Source of the DNA: Fibrobacter succinogenes
GTDB taxonomy: Bacteria; Fibrobacterota; Fibrobacteria; Fibrobacterales; Fibrobacteraceae
Assembly (NCBI GenBank): GCA_902761355.1
Contig: CACWJY010000021.1
Location: forward strand, 1-64,000
Direction of reading: 5' to 3'
Length of the DNA: 64,000 bases
Numbering within the stretch: the stretch's first letter is position 1; the number at the start of each line of letters is the position of its first letter. The notes beneath the pieces were generated by a model. That model ran no database searches. It had not been told where the DNA came from and saw only the letters and a list, made by a program, of their open reading frames with translations. The position numbers and the translations under genes are program-made. Shown piece by piece: positions 27,942 to 36,599 of the stretch.

Positions 27942-29552
27942 ATGAACAAGCACATCTTTTTTACCGGATTCATGGCAAGCGGAAAATCCCGCACCGGACG
28001 CGCCCTGGCAGAACGGCTTAACCGTCCCTACGTAGACACTGACGCCGTTATCGTCGAACGCGCTGGCAAGACCATCAGCGAAATCTTTGAACAGGACGGC
28101 GAAGCCAAGTTCCGCGAAATGGAACGCGACGTGGTCGCCGAATTTGCAAAGAACGAAACTCCGCACATTATCTCGCTCGGCGGGGGCGCTTTAACGCAGC
28201 CGGACAACCTGAAGGTCATCCGCGAAAATGGCACCATCATTCGCCTGTGGGCAAAGCCCGAAGTACTTTCGGAACGCATCGGCCGCAAAAACACGCGTCC
28301 GCTGCTCGCCAACTTGAGCGACGAAGAACGCCTCGAAAAAATCAAGGTGATGCTCAAGGAACGCGAAAAGAATTACGCGAACGCGGACTTCAGCGTCGAA
28401 AGCTCCGACGAATACACCGAAGACCACGTCATTGAGCGCATCCTCTACATTCTCAACTTCTGGAACAGCCATGCCCTGGATGTTTTCCCGAGCAGCGGCG
28501 GACGCTACCCCATCTTTATCGGCAAGAACATTATTCCCGAATCGGGCGTGCTGCTCGAATGTCTCAAGCTCGCACCCTCGCACGAATTCTTGGTCTGCAC
28601 CGACACGAACATCGCAAAGGTCCAGAGCAAGATGCTGGGCGAGCTGCGTGGCCAGGCCGGACGTTGCCCCATCTTCAAGTTCCAGGCCGGCGAACGCAAC
28701 AAGACACTCCACAACCTGAACCAGCTGTTCAGCTTTATGCTGCACCGCGGCTACACTCGCAAGAGCTGCCTGCTGCAGTTTAGCGGCGGCGTGGTCGGCG
28801 ACATGGCGGGTTTCGGCGCAGCCACCTACCAACGCGGCATTCCCTTCATCCAGTTCCCGACCACACTCCTTAGCATGGTCGACAGTTCTGTGGGCGGAAA
28901 GGTGGCGGTAAACCACCCCGAAGGCAAGAACATGATTGGCGCATTCTACCAACCGAAGGCGGTGGTTTGCGACCTCGCGGTACTCGATACTTTACCCGAA
29001 ACGGAATACCTGGCAGGCCTTGCCGAAATCGTAAAGTACGGTGTTATCTACGACGAAGAATTCTTCCGTTATATGGAAGCGAATGTCGAAAAGATCAAGG
29101 CCCATGACCTCGACGTTCTCAAGCACCTGATTTACCGCAGCTGCGCCATCAAGGCCGAAGTGGTCGGCATTGACGAAAAGGAAGCGGGACTCCGCGCCAT
29201 TCTCAACTACGGGCATACATTCGGTCATGCAATCGAAAAGCTGACTCACTACGAAAAATTTACTCACGGCATCGCCGTCTCGCTCGGCATGCGTGTCGCT
29301 GCACGCGCAGCAGTCCTTTTAGGCAAGATTTCGGCCGAAAACGAAGCGCGTCAGAACAAACTATTAGATGACCTCGGTTTCCCGAAAAAATACGACATCG
29401 ATATCGAAGGTGCGTGGGATGCAATGGCCGTCGACAAGAAGGCAGAAAAAGGTAAACGCGTCTATATTCTCCCCACCAAGATTGGTGCGGTAGAAAAAGT
29501 CGTGAACATTGACAAAGATATTATTAACCAAAGCTGGGGAGCTATTAAATAA
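27942..29552 (+). CDS. aroKB: Bifunctional shikimate kinase / 3-dehydroquinate synthase
   Basis: A 536-residue fusion covering two steps of chorismate synthesis. Residues about 1-170 are shikimate kinase: P-loop GFMASGKSRTG (8-18), the DTDAVI and SLGGGAL motifs, and the lid RPLLAN. Residues about 185-536 are 3-dehydroquinate synthase: FSGGVVGDMAGFGAATYQRG (NAD and substrate site), PTTLLSMVDSSVGGKVAVNH, and the zinc ligands Glu (AEIVKYG) and His (NYGHTFGHAIE). The ATG at 27942 follows the aroE stop by 1 base; longer frames read into aroE in another frame. Similar aroK-aroB fusions exist in other bacteria. Confidence 0.96.
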   Translation: MNKHIFFTGFMASGKSRTGRALAERLNRPYVDTDAVIVERAGKTISEIFEQDGEAKFREMERDVVAEFAKNETPHIISLGGGALTQPDNLKVIRENGTIIRLWAKPEVLSERIGRKNTRPLLANLSDEERLEKIKVMLKEREKNYANADFSVESSDEYTEDHVIERILYILNFWNSHALDVFPSSGGRYPIFIGKNIIPESGVLLECLKLAPSHEFLVCTDTNIAKVQSKMLGELRGQAGRCPIFKFQAGERNKTLHNLNQLFSFMLHRGYTRKSCLLQFSGGVVGDMAGFGAATYQRGIPFIQFPTTLLSMVDSSVGGKVAVNHPEGKNMIGAFYQPKAVVCDLAVLDTLPETEYLAGLAEIVKYGVIYDEEFFRYMEANVEKIKAHDLDVLKHLIYRSCAIKAEVVGIDEKEAGLRAILNYGHTFGHAIEKLTHYEKFTHGIAVSLGMRVAARAAVLLGKISAENEARQNKLLDDLGFPKKYDIDIEGAWDAMAVDKKAEKGKRVYILPTKIGAVEKVVNIDKDIINQSWGAIK

Positions 29553-29572
29553 TATAATAGGAGTGCGTGCAT

Positions 29573-30556
29573 ATGAGTATTCTTGTTACCGGTGGAACGG
29601 GTGCCCTGGGCTACCATATTTTATCGAGTCTCGTCGGGACAACCCACGACCTTTTCAGCTTTAGCGACGAACAGCCGCAACCCTGGCAAAAGGTCGAAGG
29701 GGTTCAGTACCTGAACGGGGACTTGCTAAACTTCAAGCACATGCAAGAAGTCATCCAGTACGTACAACCGACGCATATCTACCATCTGGCAAGTCAATCT
29801 TCTGTTGGCCTCAGCTACAAGAAACCGTACGAAACACTGAACATCAACCTGCTCGGAACGCAGAATTTGTTAGAAACCGTGTGTCAGAATTGTCCCAGAG
29901 CCAAGGTCATGCTTCTGAGTTCAAGCGAGATTTACGGACGCACCGACCACCAGCTCACCTATCTGCACAAAGAAACGGACGCCCCCAATCCGCTGACTCC
30001 TTACGCCACTTCGAAAGCGTGCATGGAACTTTTAGGCAACCAGTTCAAGAACGCCTATGGGCTCCATGTGGTCTTCGTAAGACCGTTCCACTTTACGGGT
30101 CCGCACCACAGCCGTCGTTTCGTAATACCCTCGATTACCTATCAGCTGGTCAAGATAAAGTATTACGGCACCGAGCCCACAATCTATTCTGGCAGTCTGG
30201 ACATCAGCCGCGACGTGATTGACGTCCGTGACGTGGCACGCGGCATGATCCAGCTTTTGAATCAGTCGGAACCGGGCGAAGTGTACAACCTTTGCTGCGG
30301 AAAGTCCTACACTTTCCGCGAACTCACCGAAATGCTCGTCGACATTGCAGGTGTCAGCGTAGACTTCCGCTTTGATCCTGGTTACGAACGCAGCAACGAC
30401 ATTCCGCTGCTTATCGGCAACCCCGAAAAAGCCATGAGCATGGGCTGGAAGCCGATGATTAGCGTCGAAGACAGCCTGACAGACCTGTTCAACGAAATGG
30501 TACTCCGTCGTCGCACCGAGCTAAAGATGGGTATGGGACAAGACTTGAGACTGTAA
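29573..30556 (+). CDS. NAD-dependent nucleotide-sugar epimerase/dehydratase
   Basis: A 327-residue extended short-chain dehydrogenase. The NAD(P) motif is TGGTGALGY (6-14). The catalytic set is SSSEIYG (Ser) and YATSKAC (Tyr-x3-Lys). VRPFHFTGPHHSRRFVIP is the substrate-binding loop. The sequence is most like GDP-4-keto-6-deoxymannose reductase or GDP-mannose dehydratase-related proteins, suggesting a role in deoxysugar synthesis for surface glycans. I chose the ATG at 29573 with AGGAG 9 bases upstream; a GTG at 29567 is less likely. It is 20 bp after aroKB. Confidence 0.87.
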   Translation: MSILVTGGTGALGYHILSSLVGTTHDLFSFSDEQPQPWQKVEGVQYLNGDLLNFKHMQEVIQYVQPTHIYHLASQSSVGLSYKKPYETLNINLLGTQNLLETVCQNCPRAKVMLLSSSEIYGRTDHQLTYLHKETDAPNPLTPYATSKACMELLGNQFKNAYGLHVVFVRPFHFTGPHHSRRFVIPSITYQLVKIKYYGTEPTIYSGSLDISRDVIDVRDVARGMIQLLNQSEPGEVYNLCCGKSYTFRELTEMLVDIAGVSVDFRFDPGYERSNDIPLLIGNPEKAMSMGWKPMISVEDSLTDLFNEMVLRRRTELKMGMGQDLRL

Positions 30557-30575
30557 AAAGTCATTGAGAGGAACA

Positions 30576-31622
30576 ATGGTGACAAAAAAAGCTCTAGCTA
30601 CGTTATTCGCATTTTTATTCTGCGCATCGTCCGCCATTGCTGGCGATGTGGTTGCGCCGCAAGGAGCCGCACGCAACGTGAGCGTCGACGACTTTATGCC
30701 GCACAAGAACAGCTCTAAAGATTTTAACGAAACCTGGAGCTACCAGTTCGTATTCGACAATGGCACCCGTGCCTTTATCAACTATTCTACACTGCACATT
30801 CCGGGAGCAGGCAACAAGGTCACCTGTGACATGAGCTTTTGGAATTTCAAGAGCCACACATACACCGTAGGCCGTCAGTACCCTCCCGAACGCCTTAAGC
30901 CAAACAAGGCCACGGCAAGCATCGACATCAACGGCGAATACGCAATGGAAAACAAGCCGGGCAAAGGACATCGCGTGTTCTTTTCTGCCGACAAGGGCGG
31001 CAAATTTCTGGTCGACGTGACCTTTGAATCGGCCGAAGTCGGAAAAGTTCCTGGCAATGGCGTGTGGAAAATCGGCAAGGAAACCTTCGGACAATACGTT
31101 CACATTCCTTACGGCCGCGTTGTCGGTAAAATCGCCTACAACGAAGACACCATTGCCGTCAAGGGCTACGCCTACATGGATCAAACTTGGCAAACCGAGC
31201 AGGCCACCGACATGGCAGCGCGTTCCATCAACTTTAGCACAAGCGCCCGCGCCCCGCTATTTGCAGGTCGCGTATCGATATCTAAAAGTGGCGAGCCATT
31301 TGGATACGCCCTCTACAAAGACGAATCAGGAATGAAGGTCGCAAGCCCCAAGGCCATCAAGGACGGCAGCGACAATTACAACGGCAAGAAATTTGCAAAA
31401 GGCGAGCTGACTTTCGAATGGCAAGACGCCTCTATTCCTGCACTCAAGTTTAACGTGGCGAAAACGCTCCAAAAGGCAAGCCTCTTAGACAAGGTCGACG
31501 GTTGGTTCGCCAAGAAGGCTTTCAAAATTGCAGCCGGTGGAGAAGTTCTCTTTTACAGAGGTCGTAGCGACGCAAGCCACGGAAAGAAACTAGACTGGTG
31601 CCTTACCGGAGTAAAAGATTAA
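30576..31622 (+). CDS. Exported protein, possible lipocalin-like fold
   Basis: A 348-residue protein with a signal peptide (about 1-23, ending SSAIAG). The rest is beta-rich without lipobox or membrane helices, so it is periplasmic or surface-located. The order of strands and the GYAYMDQTWQTEQ segment (about 196-208) faintly recall CrtC/AttH/Svf1 lipocalin-like proteins, but this is weak. The ATG at 30576 has GAGAGGA upstream. The stop overlaps the hisA start by one base (TAATG), so translation is likely coupled. No function is known; a lipid-related or envelope role is possible. Confidence 0.65.
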   Translation: MVTKKALATLFAFLFCASSAIAGDVVAPQGAARNVSVDDFMPHKNSSKDFNETWSYQFVFDNGTRAFINYSTLHIPGAGNKVTCDMSFWNFKSHTYTVGRQYPPERLKPNKATASIDINGEYAMENKPGKGHRVFFSADKGGKFLVDVTFESAEVGKVPGNGVWKIGKETFGQYVHIPYGRVVGKIAYNEDTIAVKGYAYMDQTWQTEQATDMAARSINFSTSARAPLFAGRVSISKSGEPFGYALYKDESGMKVASPKAIKDGSDNYNGKKFAKGELTFEWQDASIPALKFNVAKTLQKASLLDKVDGWFAKKAFKIAAGGEVLFYRGRSDASHGKKLDWCLTGVKD

Positions 31623-32398
31623 TGACCAAGTTTCGCCCCTGCATAGACCTGCACGACGGTCGCGTAAAACAGATTGTAGGCAGTTCCCTTAATGACAACG
31701 GAACCGGCCTCAAGACGAATTTTGAAACGGACCGCTCCCCCGCCTGGTTCGCCGAGCTTTACAAGAAAGACGGCATCACGGGCGGACACGTGATTATGCT
31801 CGGCAAAGGCAACAACGAAGCCGCAAAGGCAGCCCTCGCTGCCTACCCCGGCGGACTCCAGGTGGGCGGCGGCATCACCGCCGACAACGCCAAGGAATAC
31901 CTGGACGCAGGAGCCTCCCACGTGATTGTGACCAGCTGGATTTTTCCCGAGGGTAAACTCGATCGCGAGCGGCTGGAACTGCTATCGAAAACCGTGGGCC
32001 GCGAGCGATTGGTACTGGATTTAAGTTGCAAGCGAGTCAGCGCTCCCGAAGAAAGCCCTCGCTGGAAAATTGCTATAAACCGCTGGCAGACCCTGATTGA
32101 CATCGAGGTGAACAAAGAAACTCTCGAAGATCTTTCTCGTTACTGCGACGAATTCTTGATTCATGCCGCCGATGTCGAAGGCAAGCAGCAGGGCATGGAC
32201 GACGAGCTCATCATGTTCCTCGCCGAACACAGCCCCATCCCCTGCACCTACGCCGGAGGCGCCAAGTCACTCGAAGACTTAAAGCACTGCAAACAAATTT
32301 CTAACGGAATGATAGACCTCACCATCGGATCAGCTCTGGACCTGTTCGGTGGAAAAGGAGTGAAGTATGTCGACTGCGTCAAGTTCAACAAAGCTTAA
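31622..32398 (+). CDS. hisA: ProFAR isomerase, eukaryotic-type HisA (His6-like)
   Basis: A 258-residue TIM-barrel enzyme of histidine synthesis that isomerises ProFAR to PRFAR. The sequence follows the yeast His6 type rather than the usual bacterial HisA. It starts MTKFRPCIDLHDGRVKQIVG, then has LQVGGGI, HVIVTSWIF, VLDLSCK and EFLIHAADVEG. It ends with TYAGGAKSLEDL and LTIGSALDLFGG, all in the order I recall for His6. Asp9 and Asp of the AADVEG motif are the expected catalytic pair. It overlaps the secreted-protein gene by 1 base and the glycosyltransferase gene by 32 bases. No other his genes are in the window. Confidence 0.92.
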   Translation: MTKFRPCIDLHDGRVKQIVGSSLNDNGTGLKTNFETDRSPAWFAELYKKDGITGGHVIMLGKGNNEAAKAALAAYPGGLQVGGGITADNAKEYLDAGASHVIVTSWIFPEGKLDRERLELLSKTVGRERLVLDLSCKRVSAPEESPRWKIAINRWQTLIDIEVNKETLEDLSRYCDEFLIHAADVEGKQQGMDDELIMFLAEHSPIPCTYAGGAKSLEDLKHCKQISNGMIDLTIGSALDLFGGKGVKYVDCVKFNKA

Positions 32399-33815
32399 GC
32401 CCTCCGACGCACTGGATTCGCGTCCTACTATTTTTGGACGCAGGGTCACGAGTACCTTCAAGAAGAGGTTCAGTTTTAAGCACCAGCCTCCCGGAAACCT
32501 ACGAACCGGCATGATTCCGCCGATTGTTTTCGGTTCGCTCTTCTTGAATTTGCCCAAGCTTTTAAAGTTACGCTTTTACCTGAAAAAGGAACGCCGCGAG
32601 CACCCCGCCGATGACGTGCGCGTTCTTTTTTATTCAGACAACCTGGACGAAACCAACGGAATCGCAAACAACTTAAGAAACGTCATTCCGTACATGCGTG
32701 CACACGGCATGAAAGCATTCCTTGCTGGCAACGCCTTTAACACGCGCCCCTGCGGTGTCGTAGAAAACAGCTACTGCCTTTTGCTCCCCCGCATGTTCAG
32801 CATGGAACAACTCGGTTACGCCAATAGCGAGCTAGCCATCCCCCGCGTAGGCCCGGTGCTTCGTCTACTCAAGCGTTACCCCGTCGACTTGATAGAATTC
32901 GAGACGCCAAGTCCCGGCGCATGGCTCGTATGCTTCTGCGCTAAAGTCGCAGGTATCAAAGTTTTCAGCCATTACCGCACCGACGTTCCAACTTACACCA
33001 AGACGCTCGTAAAAGCCAAGTGGATGTATCACTTTGTGCTTTGGCTCATGAAGATTTTCTACGGCATGACCAAGCCCGTAGTAAGCCCCTGCAAGGACTA
33101 TGCGGACATTCTGACATCGCAGCTGAAAATTCCCGAAAACAAGGTGAAGATTCTCCCGCGCGGACTCCCGCTCGAAAAGTTCTCGACAGATATGCGCGGC
33201 AAGGGCACCTGGGAAAAATACAACGGCGCAACCGTCCCCGAACAGACCGGAGAAAACCGTAAGATACGATTCTCCTTCATTGGACGAATTTCCAAAGAAA
33301 AGAATCTGGAATTTTTAAACAGTGTCTGGAAAAAGTTTGCCGCCAAGCATGACGACGTAGAACTCATGTACGTCGGTTACGGCTGGTACCTCAAAGAAAT
33401 CAAGCAATTCTTTGATGGCGACAGCAGCGTACACTTTGCCGGCGAACAGGGCGGAGAAACACTTGCAGGCCTTTACGCCGATTCAGATTTCTTCTTGTTC
33501 CCGAGTACCACGGATACCTTCGGCAACGTAGTCGTCGAAGCCATGTCTACAGGCACGCCCGCAATAGTAAGCAACTACGGCGGGCCGCACGATATCGTGA
33601 TGGACAGCTCCGCTGGACGCATTTTGCCCATTGATGAAGAATCCTGGCTGAACGCACTTGAAGAATGCCGTCGCATTTATCTTGAAGACCCCGCCACCTA
33701 CGCCAAGATGCGCGAAGTCGCCCATGAGCGCAGCCTCAAGTACACCATGGAATCTTCGACCAAGGCGCAATTCGAGTTCTTCAGGGAACTGAAAAAAGAA
33801 GCATACGGATTGTAA
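32367..33815 (+). CDS. GT4-type glycosyltransferase
   Basis: A 482-residue cytoplasmic or membrane-associated glycosyltransferase with a GT-B fold. The acceptor domain contains FYSDNLDETNGIANNLRNV (about 92-110). The nucleotide-sugar domain contains FIGRISKEKNLEFL and the E-x7-E stretch TFGNVVVEAMSTGTPAIVS. It resembles GDP-mannose-dependent mannosyltransferases of the MgtA/PimB group, consistent with the nearby nucleotide-sugar epimerase. The first 70 residues are a basic extension. The ATG at 32367 has GGAG upstream and overlaps hisA by 32 bp. Donor and acceptor are inferred. Confidence 0.87.
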   Translation: MSTASSSTKLKPSDALDSRPTIFGRRVTSTFKKRFSFKHQPPGNLRTGMIPPIVFGSLFLNLPKLLKLRFYLKKERREHPADDVRVLFYSDNLDETNGIANNLRNVIPYMRAHGMKAFLAGNAFNTRPCGVVENSYCLLLPRMFSMEQLGYANSELAIPRVGPVLRLLKRYPVDLIEFETPSPGAWLVCFCAKVAGIKVFSHYRTDVPTYTKTLVKAKWMYHFVLWLMKIFYGMTKPVVSPCKDYADILTSQLKIPENKVKILPRGLPLEKFSTDMRGKGTWEKYNGATVPEQTGENRKIRFSFIGRISKEKNLEFLNSVWKKFAAKHDDVELMYVGYGWYLKEIKQFFDGDSSVHFAGEQGGETLAGLYADSDFFLFPSTTDTFGNVVVEAMSTGTPAIVSNYGGPHDIVMDSSAGRILPIDEESWLNALEECRRIYLEDPATYAKMREVAHERSLKYTMESSTKAQFEFFRELKKEAYGL

Positions 33816-33843
33816 CTAAACATCATGTCCGGCTTAACCGAAC

Positions 33844-34932
33844 ATGACAAACCAGCGTATGGATAAAACAAGTCTAAAGTTCCTCCGCGATTGGTTCAAG
33901 AAGAACGCCGCAGAATTGCCTTGGCGGCTCGCAGATCTGGACGCGCCACGCGACCCCTATGCGGTGTGGATTAGCGAAACAATGCTGCAACAGACGCAGG
34001 TTTCGACCGTGCGCGAATACTTCATCAGATGGATGAAACGATTCCCCAATGTAGAGGCACTCGCCGCCGCCGAAGAAAGCGAAGTCTTGCGCTATTGGCA
34101 AGGGCTCGGGTATTACAGCCGCGCAAAGAATATTTTGAAAACGGCAAGAATCGTTGCGGAGCACAAGGAATTTCCCTTCACGCGCAAGGAGCTGGAAGCG
34201 TTGCCCGGAATCGGGGCATACACCGCCGGCGCCATATTAAGCTTAGCCTATCACCAGCGCGAAGCCATTTTGGACGGCAACTTGGTACGCATTTTTTCGA
34301 GACTATATGCCCTTAACTTTCTGCCGACAGATAAAAAAAGCAATAGTACCGCGTCGGCCCCTGTAGAGGTTTACTGGAACTACGCTCGCGAAGTGGCTGA
34401 CAGCCCCAAGGCGTACATGCATAACGAAGCCTTGATGGAACTCGGACGCACTGTATGCAAAATCAAAAATCCCGAATGCGCAAATTGCCCGTTTCACGCG
34501 GACTGCAAGGCCTTCGCCGAAAACCGCGTCAGTGAATTTCCCCCTAGCAAAAAGCACGTTCAAAAAGACTGGCACGGCACCGTTCTTATCATAGAAAGCA
34601 GGGACCACAAGATTCTAGCGATTCACGGCGGCCAGAAATTTTTCAAGAACCAGTTCACGCTGCCGCACTTTGAATCACCTCGCAACGCAACCGCAGGCAT
34701 TCCGGCCCAGGCAGAAACATTCGTTGGCCCCGACCAGATAGAATCGGTCAAGGTCATCGGCAAATTCCATCACGGAATCACCGTTCACAAAATTGAGTGC
34801 GATGTTTTGCACATACAAACTAATTTAAAAGCACCTGCATCTAGAAACGCCGAAATCCAGTGGGTCGACATCAAACACGCCCAGGACTTTTTCGCGAACA
34901 GTTTCTGCCTAAAGGCGCTTGCTCTTCTTTAG
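33844..34932 (+). CDS. mutY: A/G-specific adenine glycosylase
   Basis: A 362-residue base-excision enzyme that removes adenine opposite 8-oxoguanine. It has ETMLQQTQVSTV (catalytic Glu, about 44-55), GYYSRAKNIL, the helix-hairpin-helix LPGIGAYTAGAI and ILDGNLVRIFSRLYAL (catalytic Asp). The iron-sulfur motif CKIKNPECANCPFHADC has the standard C-x6-C-x2-C-x5-C spacing. A Nudix-like C-terminal domain follows from about residue 240. The start could also be the Met at 33859. It lies 28 bp after the glycosyltransferase gene and ends at a bidirectional terminator. Confidence 0.95.
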   Translation: MTNQRMDKTSLKFLRDWFKKNAAELPWRLADLDAPRDPYAVWISETMLQQTQVSTVREYFIRWMKRFPNVEALAAAEESEVLRYWQGLGYYSRAKNILKTARIVAEHKEFPFTRKELEALPGIGAYTAGAILSLAYHQREAILDGNLVRIFSRLYALNFLPTDKKSNSTASAPVEVYWNYAREVADSPKAYMHNEALMELGRTVCKIKNPECANCPFHADCKAFAENRVSEFPPSKKHVQKDWHGTVLIIESRDHKILAIHGGQKFFKNQFTLPHFESPRNATAGIPAQAETFVGPDQIESVKVIGKFHHGITVHKIECDVLHIQTNLKAPASRNAEIQWVDIKHAQDFFANSFCLKALALL

Positions 34933-34996
34933 ATTTCTAGCAGAGTAGTGATTTCTCAAAAATAAATGGCCTTTGCCGATTCCTTATAACGAAAAA

Positions 34997-35016
34997 CACC
35001 CTGCAGGAGCAGGGTG
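34997..35016. terminator. Bidirectional terminator between mutY and rplT
   Basis: An 8-bp perfect stem CACCCTGC / GCAGGGTG with a 4-base loop, followed by CTTTTTC on the plus strand and TTTTTC on the minus strand. It can stop both convergent units. Confidence 0.85.
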
Positions 35017-35042
35017 CTTTTTCTCGCGTAAAGATGCAGCTA

Positions 35043-35393
35043 TTAGGCAGCCTTCACAGTTTCCACGACCTTGGCAAATGCTTCAGGATCGGCGACGGCC
35101 ATATCAGCGAGAACCTTGCGGTTCATCTTGATGTTGGCCTTGGAAAGCTTGTAAATGAACTGGCTGTAGCTGATGCCGAGTTCACGAACAGCGGCATTGA
35201 GACGAGTGATCCACAGAGAGCGGAAGTCACCCTTCTTGTCGCGGCGGTGAGCGTAGGCATACTGACCGGCGTGGGCTACGGCGTCAATGGCAAGGCGAAG
35301 GTTGCTCTTGCGACGGCCATAGAAACCCTTGGCGGCCTTGAGGATGTTTTTGCGGCGTTCGCGGGAAGGAACTCTGGTTTTAGCGCGTGGCAT
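35043..35393 (-). CDS. rplT: 50S ribosomal protein L20
   Basis: A 116-residue protein of the large subunit, needed early in 50S assembly. It has the usual start [19 protein letters not shown] and the core [12 protein letters not shown], with [11 protein letters not shown] near residue 60. The ATG at 35393 has AGGAGTGTAAGA upstream, with AGGAG about 9 bases from the start. The longer frame reads through rpmI in a different frame and is rejected. It is the last gene of infC-rpmI-rplT. In E. coli and Bacillus, L20 represses this operon; I could not find a clear leader site here. Confidence 0.98.
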   Translation of the reverse strand: MPRAKTRVPSRERRKNILKAAKGFYGRRKSNLRLAIDAVAHAGQYAYAHRRDKKGDFRSLWITRLNAAVRELGISYSQFIYKLSKANIKMNRKVLADMAVADPEAFAKVVETVKAA

Positions 35394-35412
35394 TCTTACA
35401 CTCCTACACTCC

Positions 35413-35610
35413 TTATGCAACGACAAGCAGACGCTTGACATGGTAAACATCGACTTTCTTAACGAGAGCGCCCTTACGCAGGTTACGCTTACGCTTCGTG
35501 GACATCTTGGCAAGAATGTGGCGCATGCCAGCACGCTTGAACTTGACGTGGCCGGAGCCAGTCAGGCGGAAGCGCTTCTTAGCACCGCTGTGTGTTTTCA
35601 TCTTAGGCAT
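35413..35610 (-). CDS. rpmI: 50S ribosomal protein L35
   Basis: A 65-residue, very basic ribosomal protein. It begins [20 protein letters not shown], the family signature, and has [17 protein letters not shown] near the middle. Its length is normal. It lies between infC (18-bp gap) and rplT (19-bp gap), the standard gene order. Confidence 0.98.
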   Translation of the reverse strand: MPKMKTHSGAKKRFRLTGSGHVKFKRAGMRHILAKMSTKRKRNLRKGALVKKVDVYHVKRLLVVA

Positions 35611-35628
35611 TTTTACCTCTTTAGGTTA

Positions 35629-36255
35629 TTAAGTTGAAGCCTCACCTGCTGCCATGGGCTCGGTTACGGGCTTTGGTGCCTGGTCCTGCTTTTTGGCAGA
35701 GCCTGCACCGCGTTTAGGACCGTAAATCGAGAGCATTGTGTTGCCTTCGACTCGCGAATCCATTTCCAAGTCGCCGTACTGGAGCAAGTCTTCTTTTGCG
35801 CGCTCCATCAGGCGTTTGCCGTAGTCCATGTGCGCCATTTCGCGCCCACGGAACTGCATAATAAGCTTGACCTTCATGCCATCCTGCAAGAACTCAGCAG
35901 CCTGCTTGATCCTGTACAGGTAGTCGTTTTCGGCAGTCTTCGGGTGCATCTTGATTTCTTTAAGCTTCACCACGTGCTGCTTGGCCTTTGCGGCCTTGGC
36001 CTTCTTGATCTGTTCAAACTTGTACTTGCCGTAGTTGATGATACGGCATACAGGCGGCTTAGCATTGGGAGACACTTCCACCAGGTCCAGTCCGGCGTCC
36101 TTGGCCATCTGGAGAGCCTGTTTGGTATCCATGATGACGGCCTCGCCATCTTCCTTTACAAGACGGATCGGGGAAATGCGAATGTCTTCGTTAATGCGGG
36201 TTCCGTCACTCTGTCTGTTCGGCATGCGGCGGTCGCGGGGGTTTTGTAACGCCAA
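35629..36255 (-). CDS. infC: Translation initiation factor IF-3
   Basis: A 208-residue factor that binds the 30S subunit and checks start-codon pairing. The N-domain includes INEDIRISPIRLV and PNAKPPVCRIINYGKYKFEQ. The linker is Lys/Ala-rich, and the C-domain contains IKMHPKTAENDY and VKLIMQFRGREMAH. The C-terminus has an extra 25-residue tail (PKRGAGSAKKQDQAP...). The best start is TTG at 36255, with GAGGTAG upstream; the first ATG (36225) has no ribosome binding site. In E. coli infC uses the rare AUU, which lets IF-3 repress itself. A TTG start here could act the same way; that is inference. Confidence 0.95.
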   Translation of the reverse strand: MALQNPRDRRMPNRQSDGTRINEDIRISPIRLVKEDGEAVIMDTKQALQMAKDAGLDLVEVSPNAKPPVCRIINYGKYKFEQIKKAKAAKAKQHVVKLKEIKMHPKTAENDYLYRIKQAAEFLQDGMKVKLIMQFRGREMAHMDYGKRLMERAKEDLLQYGDLEMDSRVEGNTMLSIYGPKRGAGSAKKQDQAPKPVTEPMAAGEAST

Positions 36256-36341
36256 GTTAAGCTACCTCTAGGTAAATGGTTATTGTGGCGGTAAATATAG
36301 TTTTTTTAACAAAAAATGCAAGAACTTTTTAAAGTACCCCT

Positions 36342-36368
36342 TTGAAAACGGGCGGATTTTTGTATAAT
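36342..36368 (+). promoter_or_regulatory. Predicted promoter of tRNA-Gly(TCC)
   Basis: TTGAAA (36342-36347) and a perfect TATAAT (36363-36368) with a 15-base spacer, 11 bases before the tRNA. The spacer is short by two bases against the consensus. Confidence 0.6.
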
Positions 36369-36379
36369 TGGACTTGCTC

Positions 36380-36451
36380 GCGGCGGTAGCTCAATGGTAG
36401 AGCCTTAGCCTTCCAAGCTAATGGTTGCCGGTTCGATCCCGGTCCGCCGCT
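36380..36451 (+). tRNA. tRNA-Gly (anticodon TCC)
   Basis: A 72-base cloverleaf. The acceptor arm is GCGGCGG/CCGCCGC, the D arm GCTCAATGGTAGAGC, the anticodon stem TTAGC/GCTAA with loop CTTCCAA (anticodon TCC), and the T arm GCCGG-TTCGATC-CCGGT. The discriminator is T and CCA is not encoded. It has its own promoter and terminator. Confidence 0.96.
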
Positions 36452-36454
36452 CTT

Positions 36455-36481
36455 AGACCCCTCTTTGAGGGGTCTTTTTTT
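36455..36481 (+). terminator. Terminator after tRNA-Gly(TCC)
   Basis: A 9-bp stem AGACCCCTC / GAGGGGTCT with a 3-base loop, followed by a run of T, four bases after the tRNA. Confidence 0.9.
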
Positions 36482-36599
36482 GTTCAAAATCCCTTTGGGA
36501 GGTCTTTTTTGCATTTTTTCCTCCTTTTTTTGTAAGATTTTTCACTATTTGGGAATCCGCAAATAATTTCTACATTTATGCTTGAAAAAAGAGGTTCCC

